Shown here: positions 16,344-24,647 of the stretch, piece by piece
Layout of the letters: every line of letters begins with the position of its first letter
Numbering within the stretch: the first letter of the stretch is position 1
Assembly: GCF_016792905.1 (NCBI RefSeq)
Contig: NZ_JAEULP010000001.1
Coordinates: forward strand, 1-64,000
Reading direction: 5' to 3'
Source: Tabrizicola sp.
GTDB lineage: Bacteria; Pseudomonadota; Alphaproteobacteria; Rhodobacterales; Rhodobacteraceae
DNA: 64,000 nucleotides
Notes under the pieces: model-generated
What the model was told of the DNA's origin: nothing
What the model saw: the letters and a program-made list of their open reading frames with translations, nothing else
The model's database searches: none
Program-made: the position numbers and the translations under genes

Positions 16344-17324
16344 TTACAGCGGGTGGACCCTGGTGGCGCCGTGGGTTTTCGGCGCGAAGGTCAGGGTATT
16401 GCGGAGAGGCTGGCCGAAATCGGCGACTTCGATTTCGAAGGTGTCCCCGGCTTCGGTCCTGACCCCGTCGGCAAAGGACAGGGTGGCCGTGCCGAAGTAG
16501 TGGACATGCAGGTCGCCCGGCTGGCGGAAGATCGGGTATTTGAAGTGATGGTGCTCGAGGTTGGTGAAGCTGTGGGACATGTTCGCCTCACCCGACAGGA
16601 AGGGCTTTTCCCAAAGGGTCTTGCCGTCCCGCAGGATACGGCTGGAGCCGCGCAGATCCGCTGGCAGGTCGCCGACCAGAATTTCGGGGCCGTAGGAGGC
16701 GACACGCAGCTTGGAATGGGCGAGCCAGAGATAGTTCACCCGTTCCGTCACATGGTCGGAGAATTCGTTGCCCAGGGCCCAGCCGATCCTGTGCGGGGTG
16801 CCGTCCGGGCCGATCAGGTAGATCCCTGCGATTTCGGGTTCCTCGCCGCCATCCTGGGCGAAACCGGGGGCTTCCAGCGCAGCGCCGGGGGCGACGGCGG
16901 CGTAGCCGTTGCCCTTGTAGAACCATTCCGGTTGCGCCCCGACCTGACCGGCAGCGGGGCGACCGCCTTCGAGGCCCATGCGGAACATCTTCATACTGTC
17001 GGTCAGGCTCTCCGCACCTTCCAGTTTCGCGTGCATCGCATCGCGGGCAGAGGCCGAGCCAAGGTGAGTCAACCCGGTGCCGGTCAGGTGGAGATGCGCC
17101 GGGTCCGGGTGACTGACCGGCAGGTCGAAGGCGACGCGGTTCAGGTCGACCGTCTCGCCCAGACCGCGCGCGGCGACTTCGGCGGCAAGGGAATGGCCCG
17201 CCTTGATGGCCGCATTTGCCAGGTCGTAGACCGAGGCGGTGTTGCGCAGGGTCCTTGCTTCGGCGCCGTCGCGCACGACGACTCCGGCGCCCCTGACGGT
17301 GGACAGATGCATGGCGGAACTCAC
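16344..17324 (-). CDS. gguC: GguC/AraD1-family protein, probable 2-keto-3-deoxy-L-arabonate dehydratase
   Basis: A 326-residue FAH-fold protein of the GguC (AraD1) type, always found beside chvE-gguAB. Visible family stretches include WFYKGNGYAAVAPGAALEAPG, EPEIAGIYLIGPDGTPHRIG and GNEFSDHVTERVNYLWLAHS (metal-binding acids). In the non-phosphorylative pathway it would dehydrate the 2-keto-3-deoxy sugar acid to alpha-ketoglutarate semialdehyde. The GTG at 17324 overlaps the gguB stop by 4 bp; an ATG at 17312 is an alternative start. Substrate assignment follows from the neighbours on both sides. Confidence 0.82.
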   Translation of the reverse strand: MSSAMHLSTVRGAGVVVRDGAEARTLRNTASVYDLANAAIKAGHSLAAEVAARGLGETVDLNRVAFDLPVSHPDPAHLHLTGTGLTHLGSASARDAMHAKLEGAESLTDSMKMFRMGLEGGRPAAGQVGAQPEWFYKGNGYAAVAPGAALEAPGFAQDGGEEPEIAGIYLIGPDGTPHRIGWALGNEFSDHVTERVNYLWLAHSKLRVASYGPEILVGDLPADLRGSSRILRDGKTLWEKPFLSGEANMSHSFTNLEHHHFKYPIFRQPGDLHVHYFGTATLSFADGVRTEAGDTFEIEVADFGQPLRNTLTFAPKTHGATRVHPL

Positions 17325-18490
17325 TTGTTCTTGTTGTAGACGTCGAAGATCACGGCGGCCAAAAGGACCAACCCCTTGATCATCTGCTGGTAGTCGATGC
17401 CGATGCCGAGGATCGACATGCCCATGTTCATCACACCCATGATCAGCGCGCCGATGACGACGCCGATGATCTTGCCCGAGCCGCCCGTCATCGAAGCCCC
17501 GCCGATGAAGACGGCGGCGATGGCGTCAAGCTCGAACCCCGTGCCGGCCTTGGGCGTGGCGGAGTTGAGGCGGGCCGTGACCATCATGCCGGCAAGTGCT
17601 GCAAGGACGCCCATGTTGACGAAGCAGAAGAACACCAGCCGGTCGGTGCGGATGCCGGAAAGCTTGGCGGCTTTCTCGTTGCCGCCGACGGCATAGATGC
17701 GGCGGCCCTGGACGGTGTTTTCGGTGAAGAAGGCATAAAGGACGATCAGGATGGCCAGCACGACCAACACGTTCGGCAGGCCCCGGAACGAGGCCAGCTG
17801 GTAGCCGACGAAGGCCATGGCGGCGGCGATGATCGCGGTGCGGCCCCAGAACAGGCCGGTGGGTTCGGGGGTGATCCCGAATTCGGCATCACGGGCGCGG
17901 GCGCGGAGGCCGACCCAGACCACGGCGGCAATCACCAAAGCGGTGATGATCAGCGTCAGGCCGTGGGGTTTCATCAGTCCGGTCAGGTCGGGAATGAAGC
18001 CCGAGGACATGGACTGGAAGGCCTTGGGGAACGGCCCGATGTTCTGCCCGCCGAGAAGGAGCAGGGTGGCACCCCGGAAGACCATCATCCCGGCCAGGGT
18101 CACGATGAAGGACGGAATGCGCCAGAATGCGACCCAGTAGCCCTGCGCCGCCCCGATCAGCCCGCCGACGATCAGGGTCAACGGAATCACCAGCCAGAAG
18201 GGCAGGCCTGCGTCGACGGTCAGGTAGGCGGCGACCGCTCCGGTGAAGGCGGCGACGGAGCCCACCGACAGGTCGATGTGGCCGGAGACAATGATCAGCA
18301 GCATCCCCAGCGCCAGGATGATGACATGGCCGTTCTGCAGGAAGATGTTGGTGATGTTCGGCGCCTGCAGGAACATCGGCTTGCCCTGCGCCGAAACGAG
18401 GATCGAGAACAGCGCGACGATGGCGACCAGCGCCAGGAGCATGCCGTTTTCCCGCAGGTGGCCGCCGAGAGAGCTTTGCTTGTCAGCCAT
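17321..18490 (-). CDS. gguB: Multiple-sugar ABC transporter permease GguB/MmsB
   Basis: A 389-residue inner-membrane permease of the branched-chain/ribose type (BPD_transp_2), rich in hydrophobic helices. Examples are ILALGMLLIIVSGHIDLSVG near residue 54, FIVTLAGMMVFRGATLLLLG and the C-terminal IGVVIGALIMGVMNMGMSIL. The SGHIDLSVG loop is the characteristic cytoplasmic coupling segment. It forms the membrane channel with GguA and receives sugar from ChvE. The gene begins directly after the gguA stop and overlaps gguC by 4 bp. Confidence 0.9.
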   Translation of the reverse strand: MADKQSSLGGHLRENGMLLALVAIVALFSILVSAQGKPMFLQAPNITNIFLQNGHVIILALGMLLIIVSGHIDLSVGSVAAFTGAVAAYLTVDAGLPFWLVIPLTLIVGGLIGAAQGYWVAFWRIPSFIVTLAGMMVFRGATLLLLGGQNIGPFPKAFQSMSSGFIPDLTGLMKPHGLTLIITALVIAAVVWVGLRARARDAEFGITPEPTGLFWGRTAIIAAAMAFVGYQLASFRGLPNVLVVLAILIVLYAFFTENTVQGRRIYAVGGNEKAAKLSGIRTDRLVFFCFVNMGVLAALAGMMVTARLNSATPKAGTGFELDAIAAVFIGGASMTGGSGKIIGVVIGALIMGVMNMGMSILGIGIDYQQMIKGLVLLAAVIFDVYNKNK

Positions 18491-20026
18491 TTACGCCACC
18501 TTGCCCTTGTTGTTGTCCCTGACGATCAGCGCCATGATCTTTTCCTGGTCCGCTTCGTCGCGGCCGAGTTCCCCGACGATCCGGCCTTCGTTCATCACAT
18601 AGATGCGGTCGCACATGCCCAGAAGCTCGGGCATCTCGGAGCTGATCATCAGGACGCCCCGGCCCTGTTCGGCCAGATCCTTCATTATAGTGTAGATCTC
18701 GAACTTCGCGCCGACGTCGATGCCGCGGGTGGGTTCGTCAAGGATCAGAAGCTGGGGGTCGGTGAAGAGCCACTTCGACAGGACGACCTTCTGCTGGTTG
18801 CCCCCCGAGAGGTTCACCACCTTCTGCTGCACCCCCGGCGTGCGGATGCCAAGCTGCTTGCGGTAGCCTTCGGCGACCTGCGCCTCGCGCCGCTTGTCGA
18901 GGACCGAGCGTTTCGCGATGCCGACAAGGTTCGCGAGACTGATGTTGCGAAGGATCGGCTCTTCCAGGATCAGGCCCAGCGCCTTGCGGTCTTCGGTGAC
19001 ATAGGAGATGCCCGCCTCGATGGCCTTGCCGACCGTCGTGACGTCGACGGGCTTGCCGTTCATCCGGACCGTGCCTTCGTGGCCCTTGCCGTAGCTGTGG
19101 CCGAAGATCGACATGGCAAGCTCGGTCCGCCCGGTGCCCATCAGACCGGCGATGCCAACGATCTCGCCCTTGCGGACGTTCAGCGAGACGCCCTTGATCA
19201 TCTTGCGGCCCGCCTGTTCGGGGTGCCAGCAGGACCAGTTTTCCACCTCGAACAGCACGTCTCCGGGGTTCGGGGTGCGTTCTGGGTAGCGGTGCGCCAT
19301 ATCGCGTCCGACCATGTCGCGGATGATGCGGTCTTCCGAGATTTCGTCCTTGGACAGGGTCGAGACGGAGGTGCCGTCGCGGATCACGGTGATGCGGTCG
19401 GCGACGCGGGAGATTTCGTTCAGCTTGTGGCTGATGATGATCTGGGTGACACCCTGCGCCTTCAGTTCCAGCATCAGATCAAGCAGGCGGTCGGCGTCGG
19501 CTTCCTGCAAGGCGGCGGTCGGTTCGTCGAGAATCAGAAGGCGGACGTTCTTCGACAGGGCCTTGGCGATCTCGATCAGCTGCTGCTTGCCGACGCCCAG
19601 CTTGCCGACCACGGCGCCGGGGGGTTCGTTCAGGCCGACCTGACGGAGCAGGGCCTCGGTCTTCTTGAAGGCCATCGGCCAGGAGATGACGCCGTTCGTC
19701 GCCACCTCGTTGCCCATGAACAGGTTCTCGGCGATCGACAACAGCGGGATCAGCGCGAGTTCCTGGTGGATGATGATGATGCCCTTGTGCTCGCTGTCAC
19801 GGATGTCGCGGTTGGCGAGGGGTTCGCCGTCATAGGTGATGTCGCCGTCATAGCTGCCATGGGGATAGACCCCCGATAGCACCTTCATCAGCGTGGATTT
19901 CCCGGCGCCGTTCTCGCCGCAGATGGCGTGGATTTCGCCGACTTCGACCGTGAGACTGACCCGGTCCAATGCCTTGACGCCCGGGAAGACCTTGGTGATC
20001 TCCCGCATTTCCAGAAGTGTGGTCAT
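18491..20026 (-). CDS. gguA: Multiple-sugar ABC transporter ATP-binding protein GguA/MmsA
   Basis: A 511-residue tandem ATPase of the ribose/xylose class. The first half has Walker [15 protein letters not shown], a [14 protein letters not shown] signature and Walker [12 protein letters not shown]. The second half has the usual degenerate P-loop region ([19 protein letters not shown]), an intact signature [15 protein letters not shown] and Walker [15 protein letters not shown]. It powers uptake of monosaccharides such as arabinose, galactose or xylose. It lies 63 bp downstream of chvE, beyond a strong hairpin, and is followed immediately by gguB. Confidence 0.92.
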   Translation of the reverse strand: MTTLLEMREITKVFPGVKALDRVSLTVEVGEIHAICGENGAGKSTLMKVLSGVYPHGSYDGDITYDGEPLANRDIRDSEHKGIIIIHQELALIPLLSIAENLFMGNEVATNGVISWPMAFKKTEALLRQVGLNEPPGAVVGKLGVGKQQLIEIAKALSKNVRLLILDEPTAALQEADADRLLDLMLELKAQGVTQIIISHKLNEISRVADRITVIRDGTSVSTLSKDEISEDRIIRDMVGRDMAHRYPERTPNPGDVLFEVENWSCWHPEQAGRKMIKGVSLNVRKGEIVGIAGLMGTGRTELAMSIFGHSYGKGHEGTVRMNGKPVDVTTVGKAIEAGISYVTEDRKALGLILEEPILRNISLANLVGIAKRSVLDKRREAQVAEGYRKQLGIRTPGVQQKVVNLSGGNQQKVVLSKWLFTDPQLLILDEPTRGIDVGAKFEIYTIMKDLAEQGRGVLMISSEMPELLGMCDRIYVMNEGRIVGELGRDEADQEKIMALIVRDNNKGKVA

Positions 20027-20045
20027 GTCCCCTCCCCCAAGGGGA

Positions 20046-20074
20046 CCTGCCCGCGCGGGAGCCGCGCGGGCAGG
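20046..20074 (-). promoter_or_regulatory. Strong intercistronic hairpin between chvE and gguA
   Basis: A perfect 13-bp GC stem (20046-20058 with 20062-20074) with a 3-base loop lies in the 63-bp gap after the binding-protein gene. No T-run follows on the minus strand, so it is not a canonical intrinsic terminator. Such hairpins commonly stabilise the upstream mRNA or reduce read-through, giving more binding protein than transporter. Confidence 0.65.
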
Positions 20075-20089
20075 CCCTTCGGATGAAGC

Positions 20090-21160
20090 TTACTTCAGCT
20101 GGTCGGCGGTGTAGTAGCCCGAACCGACGAGGATCGCTTCGTAGTTCGTGGCGTTCACCGGCACCGGCTCCAAGAGGTAGGACGGTACCACCTTCACGCC
20201 GTTGTCGTAGGTCGAGGTGTCGTTGATTTCCGGCTCGCCGCCCGAAAGCACGGCGTCGACCATCTTGACGGTGACTTTCGCCAGCTCGCGGGTGTCCTTG
20301 AAGATCGAGGAATACTGCTCGCCAGCGATCATCGACTTGACCGAGGGGACCTCGCAGTCCTGGCCGGTGACGATCGGCATCTTCAGGTCGCCCGAGCCGT
20401 AGCCCACGCCCTTGACCGACGACAGGATGCCGATCGACAGCCCGTCATAGGGCGACAGCGCGCCGTGCAACTGCTTGTCGCCGTAGTTCGAGGACAGGAG
20501 GTTGTCCATCCGGGCCTGCGCCACCGCGCCGTCCCAGCGCAGGGTGCCGACCACATCCATGCCCATCTGGCCAGACGGAATGGCAATTTCGCCGGAGTCG
20601 ATCATCGGTTGCAGGACCGACATCGCGCCGTTGTAGAAGAAGAAGGCGTTGTTGTCGTCGGGCGAGCCGCCGAACAGTTCGACGTTCCAGGGCTTCACGT
20701 CGGGGAAGCGTTCCTTGAGGCCCTCGACCAGCGAGGTGGCCTGCTGCACGCCGACCTTGAAGTTGTCGAAGGTGGCGTAATAGTCGACCGAACCGGAATC
20801 GCGGATCAGGCGGTCGTAGGCGATGACCTTGATGCCCGCAGCGGCGGCGTTGTCCAGCGCGTTCGACAGCGTGGTGCCGTCGATGGCCGCGATCACCAGC
20901 GCCTTGACTCCGCTCGTGATCATATTCTCGATCTGGCTCAGCTGGGTCGGGATGTCATCTTCGGCATACTGAAGGTCGGCGGTGTAACCTGCATCGGTGA
21001 AGGCCTTCACCATCGACTCGCCGTCCGAAATCCAGCGCGACGAGGATTTGGTCGGCATCGCGATACCGACGGCGCCCTTGTCCTGGGCAAAGACGGGCAA
21101 AGCCGACAGGGCGGCGGTGGTGCCGGCAAGGGCCATCAGGCCACGGCGGGTCAAGATCAT
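20090..21160 (-). CDS. chvE: Periplasmic multiple-sugar-binding protein ChvE
   Basis: A 356-residue solute-binding protein of the ChvE/XylF class. The N-terminus [20 protein letters not shown] ending PVFAQ is a signal peptide with a twin-arginine-like TRRGLMAL motif, so Tat export is possible. The mature region contains [20 protein letters not shown] and [20 protein letters not shown], as in ChvE. In Agrobacterium ChvE binds arabinose, galactose and other sugars. ATG at 21160 is favoured by GGGAGGAAACAG immediately upstream; the longer frame to 21265 has no such site. It heads the eight-gene leftward operon and is divergent from gbpR. Confidence 0.9.
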   Translation of the reverse strand: MILTRRGLMALAGTTAALSALPVFAQDKGAVGIAMPTKSSSRWISDGESMVKAFTDAGYTADLQYAEDDIPTQLSQIENMITSGVKALVIAAIDGTTLSNALDNAAAAGIKVIAYDRLIRDSGSVDYYATFDNFKVGVQQATSLVEGLKERFPDVKPWNVELFGGSPDDNNAFFFYNGAMSVLQPMIDSGEIAIPSGQMGMDVVGTLRWDGAVAQARMDNLLSSNYGDKQLHGALSPYDGLSIGILSSVKGVGYGSGDLKMPIVTGQDCEVPSVKSMIAGEQYSSIFKDTRELAKVTVKMVDAVLSGGEPEINDTSTYDNGVKVVPSYLLEPVPVNATNYEAILVGSGYYTADQLK

Positions 21161-21272
21161 CTGTTTCCTCCCGATGATTCTTCGTTTGCATCCGCTTTGG
21201 GCACGCCTTTGCGCCCCCTGCACACGGACGAGGCGCAGATTGCGCAGAAGACCCATATCTGTCAAATAGGGC

Positions 21273-21284
21273 TTGAGCGCTCAA
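21273..21284. promoter_or_regulatory. TTGAGCGCTCAA palindrome, candidate GbpR operator
   Basis: A perfect 12-bp palindrome lies in the 140-bp chvE/gbpR divergent gap, 16 bp before the gbpR start. LysR regulators usually bind such dyads and repress their own gene while activating the divergent one. The assignment is positional. Confidence 0.45.
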
Positions 21285-21300
21285 TCATGGCCAGATTGTT

Positions 21301-22233
21301 ATGAATATCGTCGCCTCGTCCCTCGCTGGCCAGTTGCGCCGTCTCAAGCCGGTGCATCTACGCCTGCTTGCCGAGCTTGACCACACCGGCGCCCTTGGCC
21401 TTGCCGCCATTCGGATCGGCATTGCCCAGCCCGCGGCTTCGCGGCTGCTGGCCGAGATGGAGGAATTGCTCGGCCTGTCGCTGCACGAACGGCAGGGCCG
21501 CGGGCTTCGGTTGACCCATGTCGGGCAGGCGCTGGCGCGGCGGGCCGCCCGGATCGAGATCGAGCTGACCGATGCCGCCCGTGATCTGGCCGAGGCCGCC
21601 ACTGGGCGCGCAGGCGTCGTGCGGGTCGGGTCGGTGACCGGTCCGGCACTAAGCCTGGTGCTGCCGGTGCTGATTGCGATCCAGCGCGCCCTGCCCGACT
21701 TTCGCGCCGAGGTCACGGTGGCGACGTCTGTCAACCTTTGCGATCTCTTGCGCGATGGGCGGCTGGACTTTGCCCTTGCCCGCCTCAGCCCCGGCGAAAC
21801 CCAGCTTGAGGCGCAGGTCATTGCCGGCGAACCCCTGTCGCTGGTCGTACGCCGGGGGCATCCCGTGCTGGTGCGGCCGGAGATTTCGATAGATGACCTG
21901 CTCCGTCACGACTGGGTCATGGGTGATGACGAAACCCTGCTGACGCAGACGGTCATCGCCCGGCTTTCCGAACTTGGGCTGCCCCTGCCCCAGCGGCGAA
22001 TCTCGACCTCGTCCTTCCTGTTCACGCTTGCGCTCTTGAACCAGACCGATGCCATAGCGCCGTTGGCGACGTCGGTTGTCGACAGTTTCGCGGGAAACCC
22101 TTCGGTTCCGTTCGTGTCTCTGCCGGTGGACTTCGGCCTGTCCGTCGCACCTTTCAGCCTGGTGACCCGGACAGGCGCACAGATGACCCCGTCAGCGCAG
22201 CGGCTGATCGACGGAATTCTCGCCGCCGTCTAA
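21301..22233 (+). CDS. gbpR: LysR-family regulator GbpR
   Basis: A 310-residue LysR-type regulator. The N-terminal helix-turn-helix includes HLRLLAELDHTGALGLAAIR and IAQPAASRLLAEMEELLG near residues 17-58; the periplasmic-binding-like effector domain follows (VRVGSVTGPALSLVLPVLIA; FLFTLALLNQTDAIAPL). Divergent placement next to chvE is the hallmark of GbpR, the galactose-binding-protein regulator of Agrobacterium and Azospirillum, which activates chvE in response to arabinose or galactose. The rightward gene ends at a hairpin shared with the convergent PanB-like gene. Confidence 0.88.
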   Translation: MNIVASSLAGQLRRLKPVHLRLLAELDHTGALGLAAIRIGIAQPAASRLLAEMEELLGLSLHERQGRGLRLTHVGQALARRAARIEIELTDAARDLAEAATGRAGVVRVGSVTGPALSLVLPVLIAIQRALPDFRAEVTVATSVNLCDLLRDGRLDFALARLSPGETQLEAQVIAGEPLSLVVRRGHPVLVRPEISIDDLLRHDWVMGDDETLLTQTVIARLSELGLPLPQRRISTSSFLFTLALLNQTDAIAPLATSVVDSFAGNPSVPFVSLPVDFGLSVAPFSLVTRTGAQMTPSAQRLIDGILAAV

Positions 22234-22237
22234 AGGA

Positions 22238-22274
22238 AAGGGCCGGACCAGGGGGAGCGCCCGGCCCGGCCCTT
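22238..22274. terminator. Bidirectional hairpin between convergent gbpR and PanB-like gene
   Basis: AAGGGCCGG at 22238-22246 pairs perfectly with CCGGCCCTT at 22266-22274 (9 bp, 19-base loop). It fills the gap between two converging genes. It lacks a long T-run, so factor-dependent termination is also possible. Confidence 0.5.
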
Positions 22275-22283
22275 CGCAGCGGA

Positions 22284-23081
22284 TCAGGCGTTCTGATCCA
22301 GCCAGTCGGCGAAGGCCGAGACGACTTCGGGCTCGCAGTCCACCAGATGCTGTGGCGCCGGGTAGTCGCCCTCGTGCACGTCCCTGGCGAAGCGGCCCAA
22401 CGCCTCGATCCGCATCGCCTGGAGACGGTCGTACTCGCTGGCGAAATCGGCATAGACCTTGGCATGGCGCGGAATCTTGCCCCGGTTCTGGCCCAGCACA
22501 TCATCGGTGAAGAGATACTGTGCATGGCCCGCGACACCGGCGCCCATCGAGATCAGGAACAGGTTGGTGCGCTCGGCGATCAGCCGGGTGATGGAGTGCG
22601 GCACGACCTCGATTTCCACCGCGAAGGCGCCTGCGTCTTCCAATGCCTTGCACTGGTTCCAGACCAGTTGCGCGGTTTCCAGTGTCTTGCCCACCGCCTT
22701 GAACCCCCCGGTCCAGGTGCGTTTCGAGGGGATCAGGCCGACATGGCCGCAGACCGGGAGCGCATGGTCGGCCATTGCCCGAACCGTCGCGAGCGAGCCC
22801 GAGCAATAGAAGGCATCCGCGCCCTGCTTGTAGAGCGGGAAGGCCCAGCGCAGGAAATCGTCGGTCCCGCCGATTTCGTAGAAGTTGTCGCCGGGGAAAA
22901 TGAAAGCGTCCGGGGCAACCTCGCGGAAGCGACGGTCCATGACCATGGACGGCGGAACCGAGAGCAGTTCCACCCCGGCTTTCGCCGCTGCTTCGGCTTC
23001 GTCCAGAGTCTCGACCCGCAGCATGGCGAATTGGTGTTTGCCGCGCTGGTCCAGCAGGTCGCGGACGGTTGGCGGTGCCAT
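22284..23081 (-). CDS. PanB-fold (ketopantoate hydroxymethyltransferase-like) protein with altered active site
   Basis: A 265-residue protein recognisably related to PanB by PVCGHVGLIPSKRTWTGGFK near residues 109-128, VEIEVVP near residue 155 and an overall PanB length. The canonical metal-binding VGDS is replaced by SVPP (residues 41-44), and the usual active-site lysine segment VKIEGG by FYCSGS near residue 91, while His113 and Glu158 equivalents remain. It is therefore unlikely to make ketopantoate. It is the last gene of the leftward operon desaturase-Rieske-panB-like, its start overlapping the Rieske stop. A C1-linked or carbon-carbon lyase step in catabolism of the imported compound is an inference. 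Ordinary PanB with an unusual site is the alternative. Confidence 0.7.
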   Translation of the reverse strand: MAPPTVRDLLDQRGKHQFAMLRVETLDEAEAAAKAGVELLSVPPSMVMDRRFREVAPDAFIFPGDNFYEIGGTDDFLRWAFPLYKQGADAFYCSGSLATVRAMADHALPVCGHVGLIPSKRTWTGGFKAVGKTLETAQLVWNQCKALEDAGAFAVEIEVVPHSITRLIAERTNLFLISMGAGVAGHAQYLFTDDVLGQNRGKIPRHAKVYADFASEYDRLQAMRIEALGRFARDVHEGDYPAPQHLVDCEPEVVSAFADWLDQNA

Positions 23082-23392
23082 CACGCGACCTCGACGAAGA
23101 CGCGGTCGCCTTCGACCTTCACCGGGAAAGTCCGAAGGTTGATGCAGACCGGAGCGCGCATCGCCTCGCCCGTGCGATAGTCGAACTGGCCGTTGTGCTT
23201 GGGGCATTCGATCAGGTTGCCCATCACGAGGCCGTCACAGAGGTGGACGTTCTCATGCGTGCAAAGCCCGGCGGTGGCGAAGAAATCTCCCTCGGGAGAG
23301 TGGTAGATCGCGAAGGTCTTCCCGGCGTGATCCCAGCGGATCAAGTCTTCCTCGTCGATGTCGTCGGTGGCGCAGGCGTCGATCCAGGGCAT
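23081..23392 (-). CDS. mocE: MocE-family Rieske-type [2Fe-2S] ferredoxin
   Basis: A 103-residue stand-alone Rieske ferredoxin with both cluster motifs, CTHENVHL near residue 44 and CPKHNGQFD near residue 63 (CxH ... CxxH). It transfers single electrons to a partner oxygenase. The gene lies 10 bp after the desaturase-fold oxygenase gene and overlaps the PanB-like start by one base, so the partner is almost certainly the upstream gene product. MocE is the ferredoxin of the rhizopine catabolism genes of rhizobia. No ferredoxin reductase gene is present in the window. Confidence 0.85.
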   Translation of the reverse strand: MPWIDACATDDIDEEDLIRWDHAGKTFAIYHSPEGDFFATAGLCTHENVHLCDGLVMGNLIECPKHNGQFDYRTGEAMRAPVCINLRTFPVKVEGDRVFVEVA

Positions 23393-23402
23393 GTCTTGTC
23401 CT

Positions 23403-24494
23403 TCATTCTGCGGCGGCGGGGCGCATCATGCCCGGCACATACTGGTGGAAATCCTCGCGGTAGGGCTTGGCGGTGGGCGGCAGGTCGCGCTTGAGGAAAT
23501 ACTCCTCGCTGAGGACCTGGCGCTTGATCGCCGGCCACATCTCGCGGAAGGCCTCGGCAATGGAGCGGTTCGGCGGGGGCAGGTCGTCCTTGATGGTCGC
23601 GTGCAGGCGCGGCAGGGCGTGGTAGGGCACCATCGGGAACATGTGGTGTTCGACATGGTAGTTCATGTTCCAGTAGATGAAGCGGCTGACCGGGTTCATG
23701 TAGACGGTGCGGCTGTTCAGGCGGTGGTCGATGACATTGTCGGCCAGCCCGCCGTGCTGGAGAAGGCCAGTCATGATGTGGTGCCAGGCGCCATACATGC
23801 GGGGCAGGCCGATGATCATCAGCGGCAGGATCGAATGCCAGGCCATCGCCGACAGGATCGTCGCGGCATAGATCGCGACATAGATGATGGCGACCTTCTG
23901 CACCTTCGGCCATTCGCTTTCCGGCACGAAGGTCTTTTCCTCGGGCGTCGGGCCAGAGATGGCGTTGCGGAGGATCAGCGGGACGAACTTGATGACGTCG
24001 ATGATGCCGAAGAAATTCAGGATCAGCTTGGCCAGTTCTGGCGGCCGCATCACGGCAATCTCGGGGTCGCGGCCGACGAGGTAGGTTTCGGAGTGGTGGC
24101 GCGCATGGCTCCAGCGCCAGGTCGCGGAATTGCGCATGATCATGAAGCTGGCGATCTGGTAGACCCAGTTGTTCATCCAGGGCGTCTTGAAGGCGGTTCC
24201 ATGGCTGCATTCATGCCAGCGCGAATCGGAGGCGGATCCGTAGAGCACGCCGTAGGCCAGCCAGAAGGGGGCCGACCACCAGGACGGCCAAAGCGCGATG
24301 CCGATCGCGACAAGGACGATCATGCTGCCGTAAAGGATGATCGTGTCGCGGATGGCGGGCTGGTCGCTGCGCGCCATCAGGTCCTTCATCACCTTGCGCG
24401 GCACTTCGGTATGATACCACTCCGCCGCCGTCAGCCCGCTTTCGACCGCGCGCTTGGCGTCGGGCCCGAAGGGGCTGTAATCCCGCTTGCTCAT
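23403..24494 (-). CDS. Fatty-acid-desaturase-fold membrane di-iron oxygenase, MocD-like
   Basis: A 363-residue membrane protein with the three histidine boxes of the desaturase/hydroxylase superfamily: HECSHGTAF near residue 94, HARHHSETY near residue 130, and YHVEHHMFP near residue 286. Hydrophobic spans IILYGSMIVLVAIGIALW and VAIIYVAIYAATILSAMAW flank them. Paired with a MocE ferredoxin and next to inositol-type genes, it resembles MocD, the hydrocarbon-oxygenase-like protein needed for catabolism of 3-O-methyl-scyllo-inosamine. An oxidative demethylation or hydroxylation of an inositol derivative is the favoured role; lipid desaturation is the alternative. It is divergent from the LacI regulator. 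Confidence 0.78.
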   Translation of the reverse strand: MSKRDYSPFGPDAKRAVESGLTAAEWYHTEVPRKVMKDLMARSDQPAIRDTIILYGSMIVLVAIGIALWPSWWSAPFWLAYGVLYGSASDSRWHECSHGTAFKTPWMNNWVYQIASFMIMRNSATWRWSHARHHSETYLVGRDPEIAVMRPPELAKLILNFFGIIDVIKFVPLILRNAISGPTPEEKTFVPESEWPKVQKVAIIYVAIYAATILSAMAWHSILPLMIIGLPRMYGAWHHIMTGLLQHGGLADNVIDHRLNSRTVYMNPVSRFIYWNMNYHVEHHMFPMVPYHALPRLHATIKDDLPPPNRSIAEAFREMWPAIKRQVLSEEYFLKRDLPPTAKPYREDFHQYVPGMMRPAAAE

Positions 24495-24597
24495 CTGTGA
24501 CCTCCATTCCCCCGCCCCCGGTGTCGGGAGCGCCTCATCGAGTCGTGGATAAGTCGGGCGTGACCAAATCTCCAATAGTCCTGCTTGCAGGTTTCGT

Positions 24598-24611
24598 CAT
24601 GATCCATCATG
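24598..24611. promoter_or_regulatory. CATGAT-CC-ATCATG palindrome, candidate LacI-family operator
   Basis: A 14-bp inverted repeat with perfect 6-bp arms lies in the 153-bp divergent gap, 37 bp before the LacI gene start and 104 bp before the desaturase start. It could control both directions. Binding is inferred from symmetry and position. Confidence 0.45.
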
Positions 24612-24647
24612 GTCTGGCAAAGGCCTGATGGGATTTCGTCAAGCACG

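Noticed and set aside
14592-17339. A 915-codon open frame on the plus strand
   Set aside because: It lies antisense to the dehydratase and gguC genes, which have intact family motifs; GC-rich codon bias leaves the opposite frame open. Its translation shows no recognisable domain.
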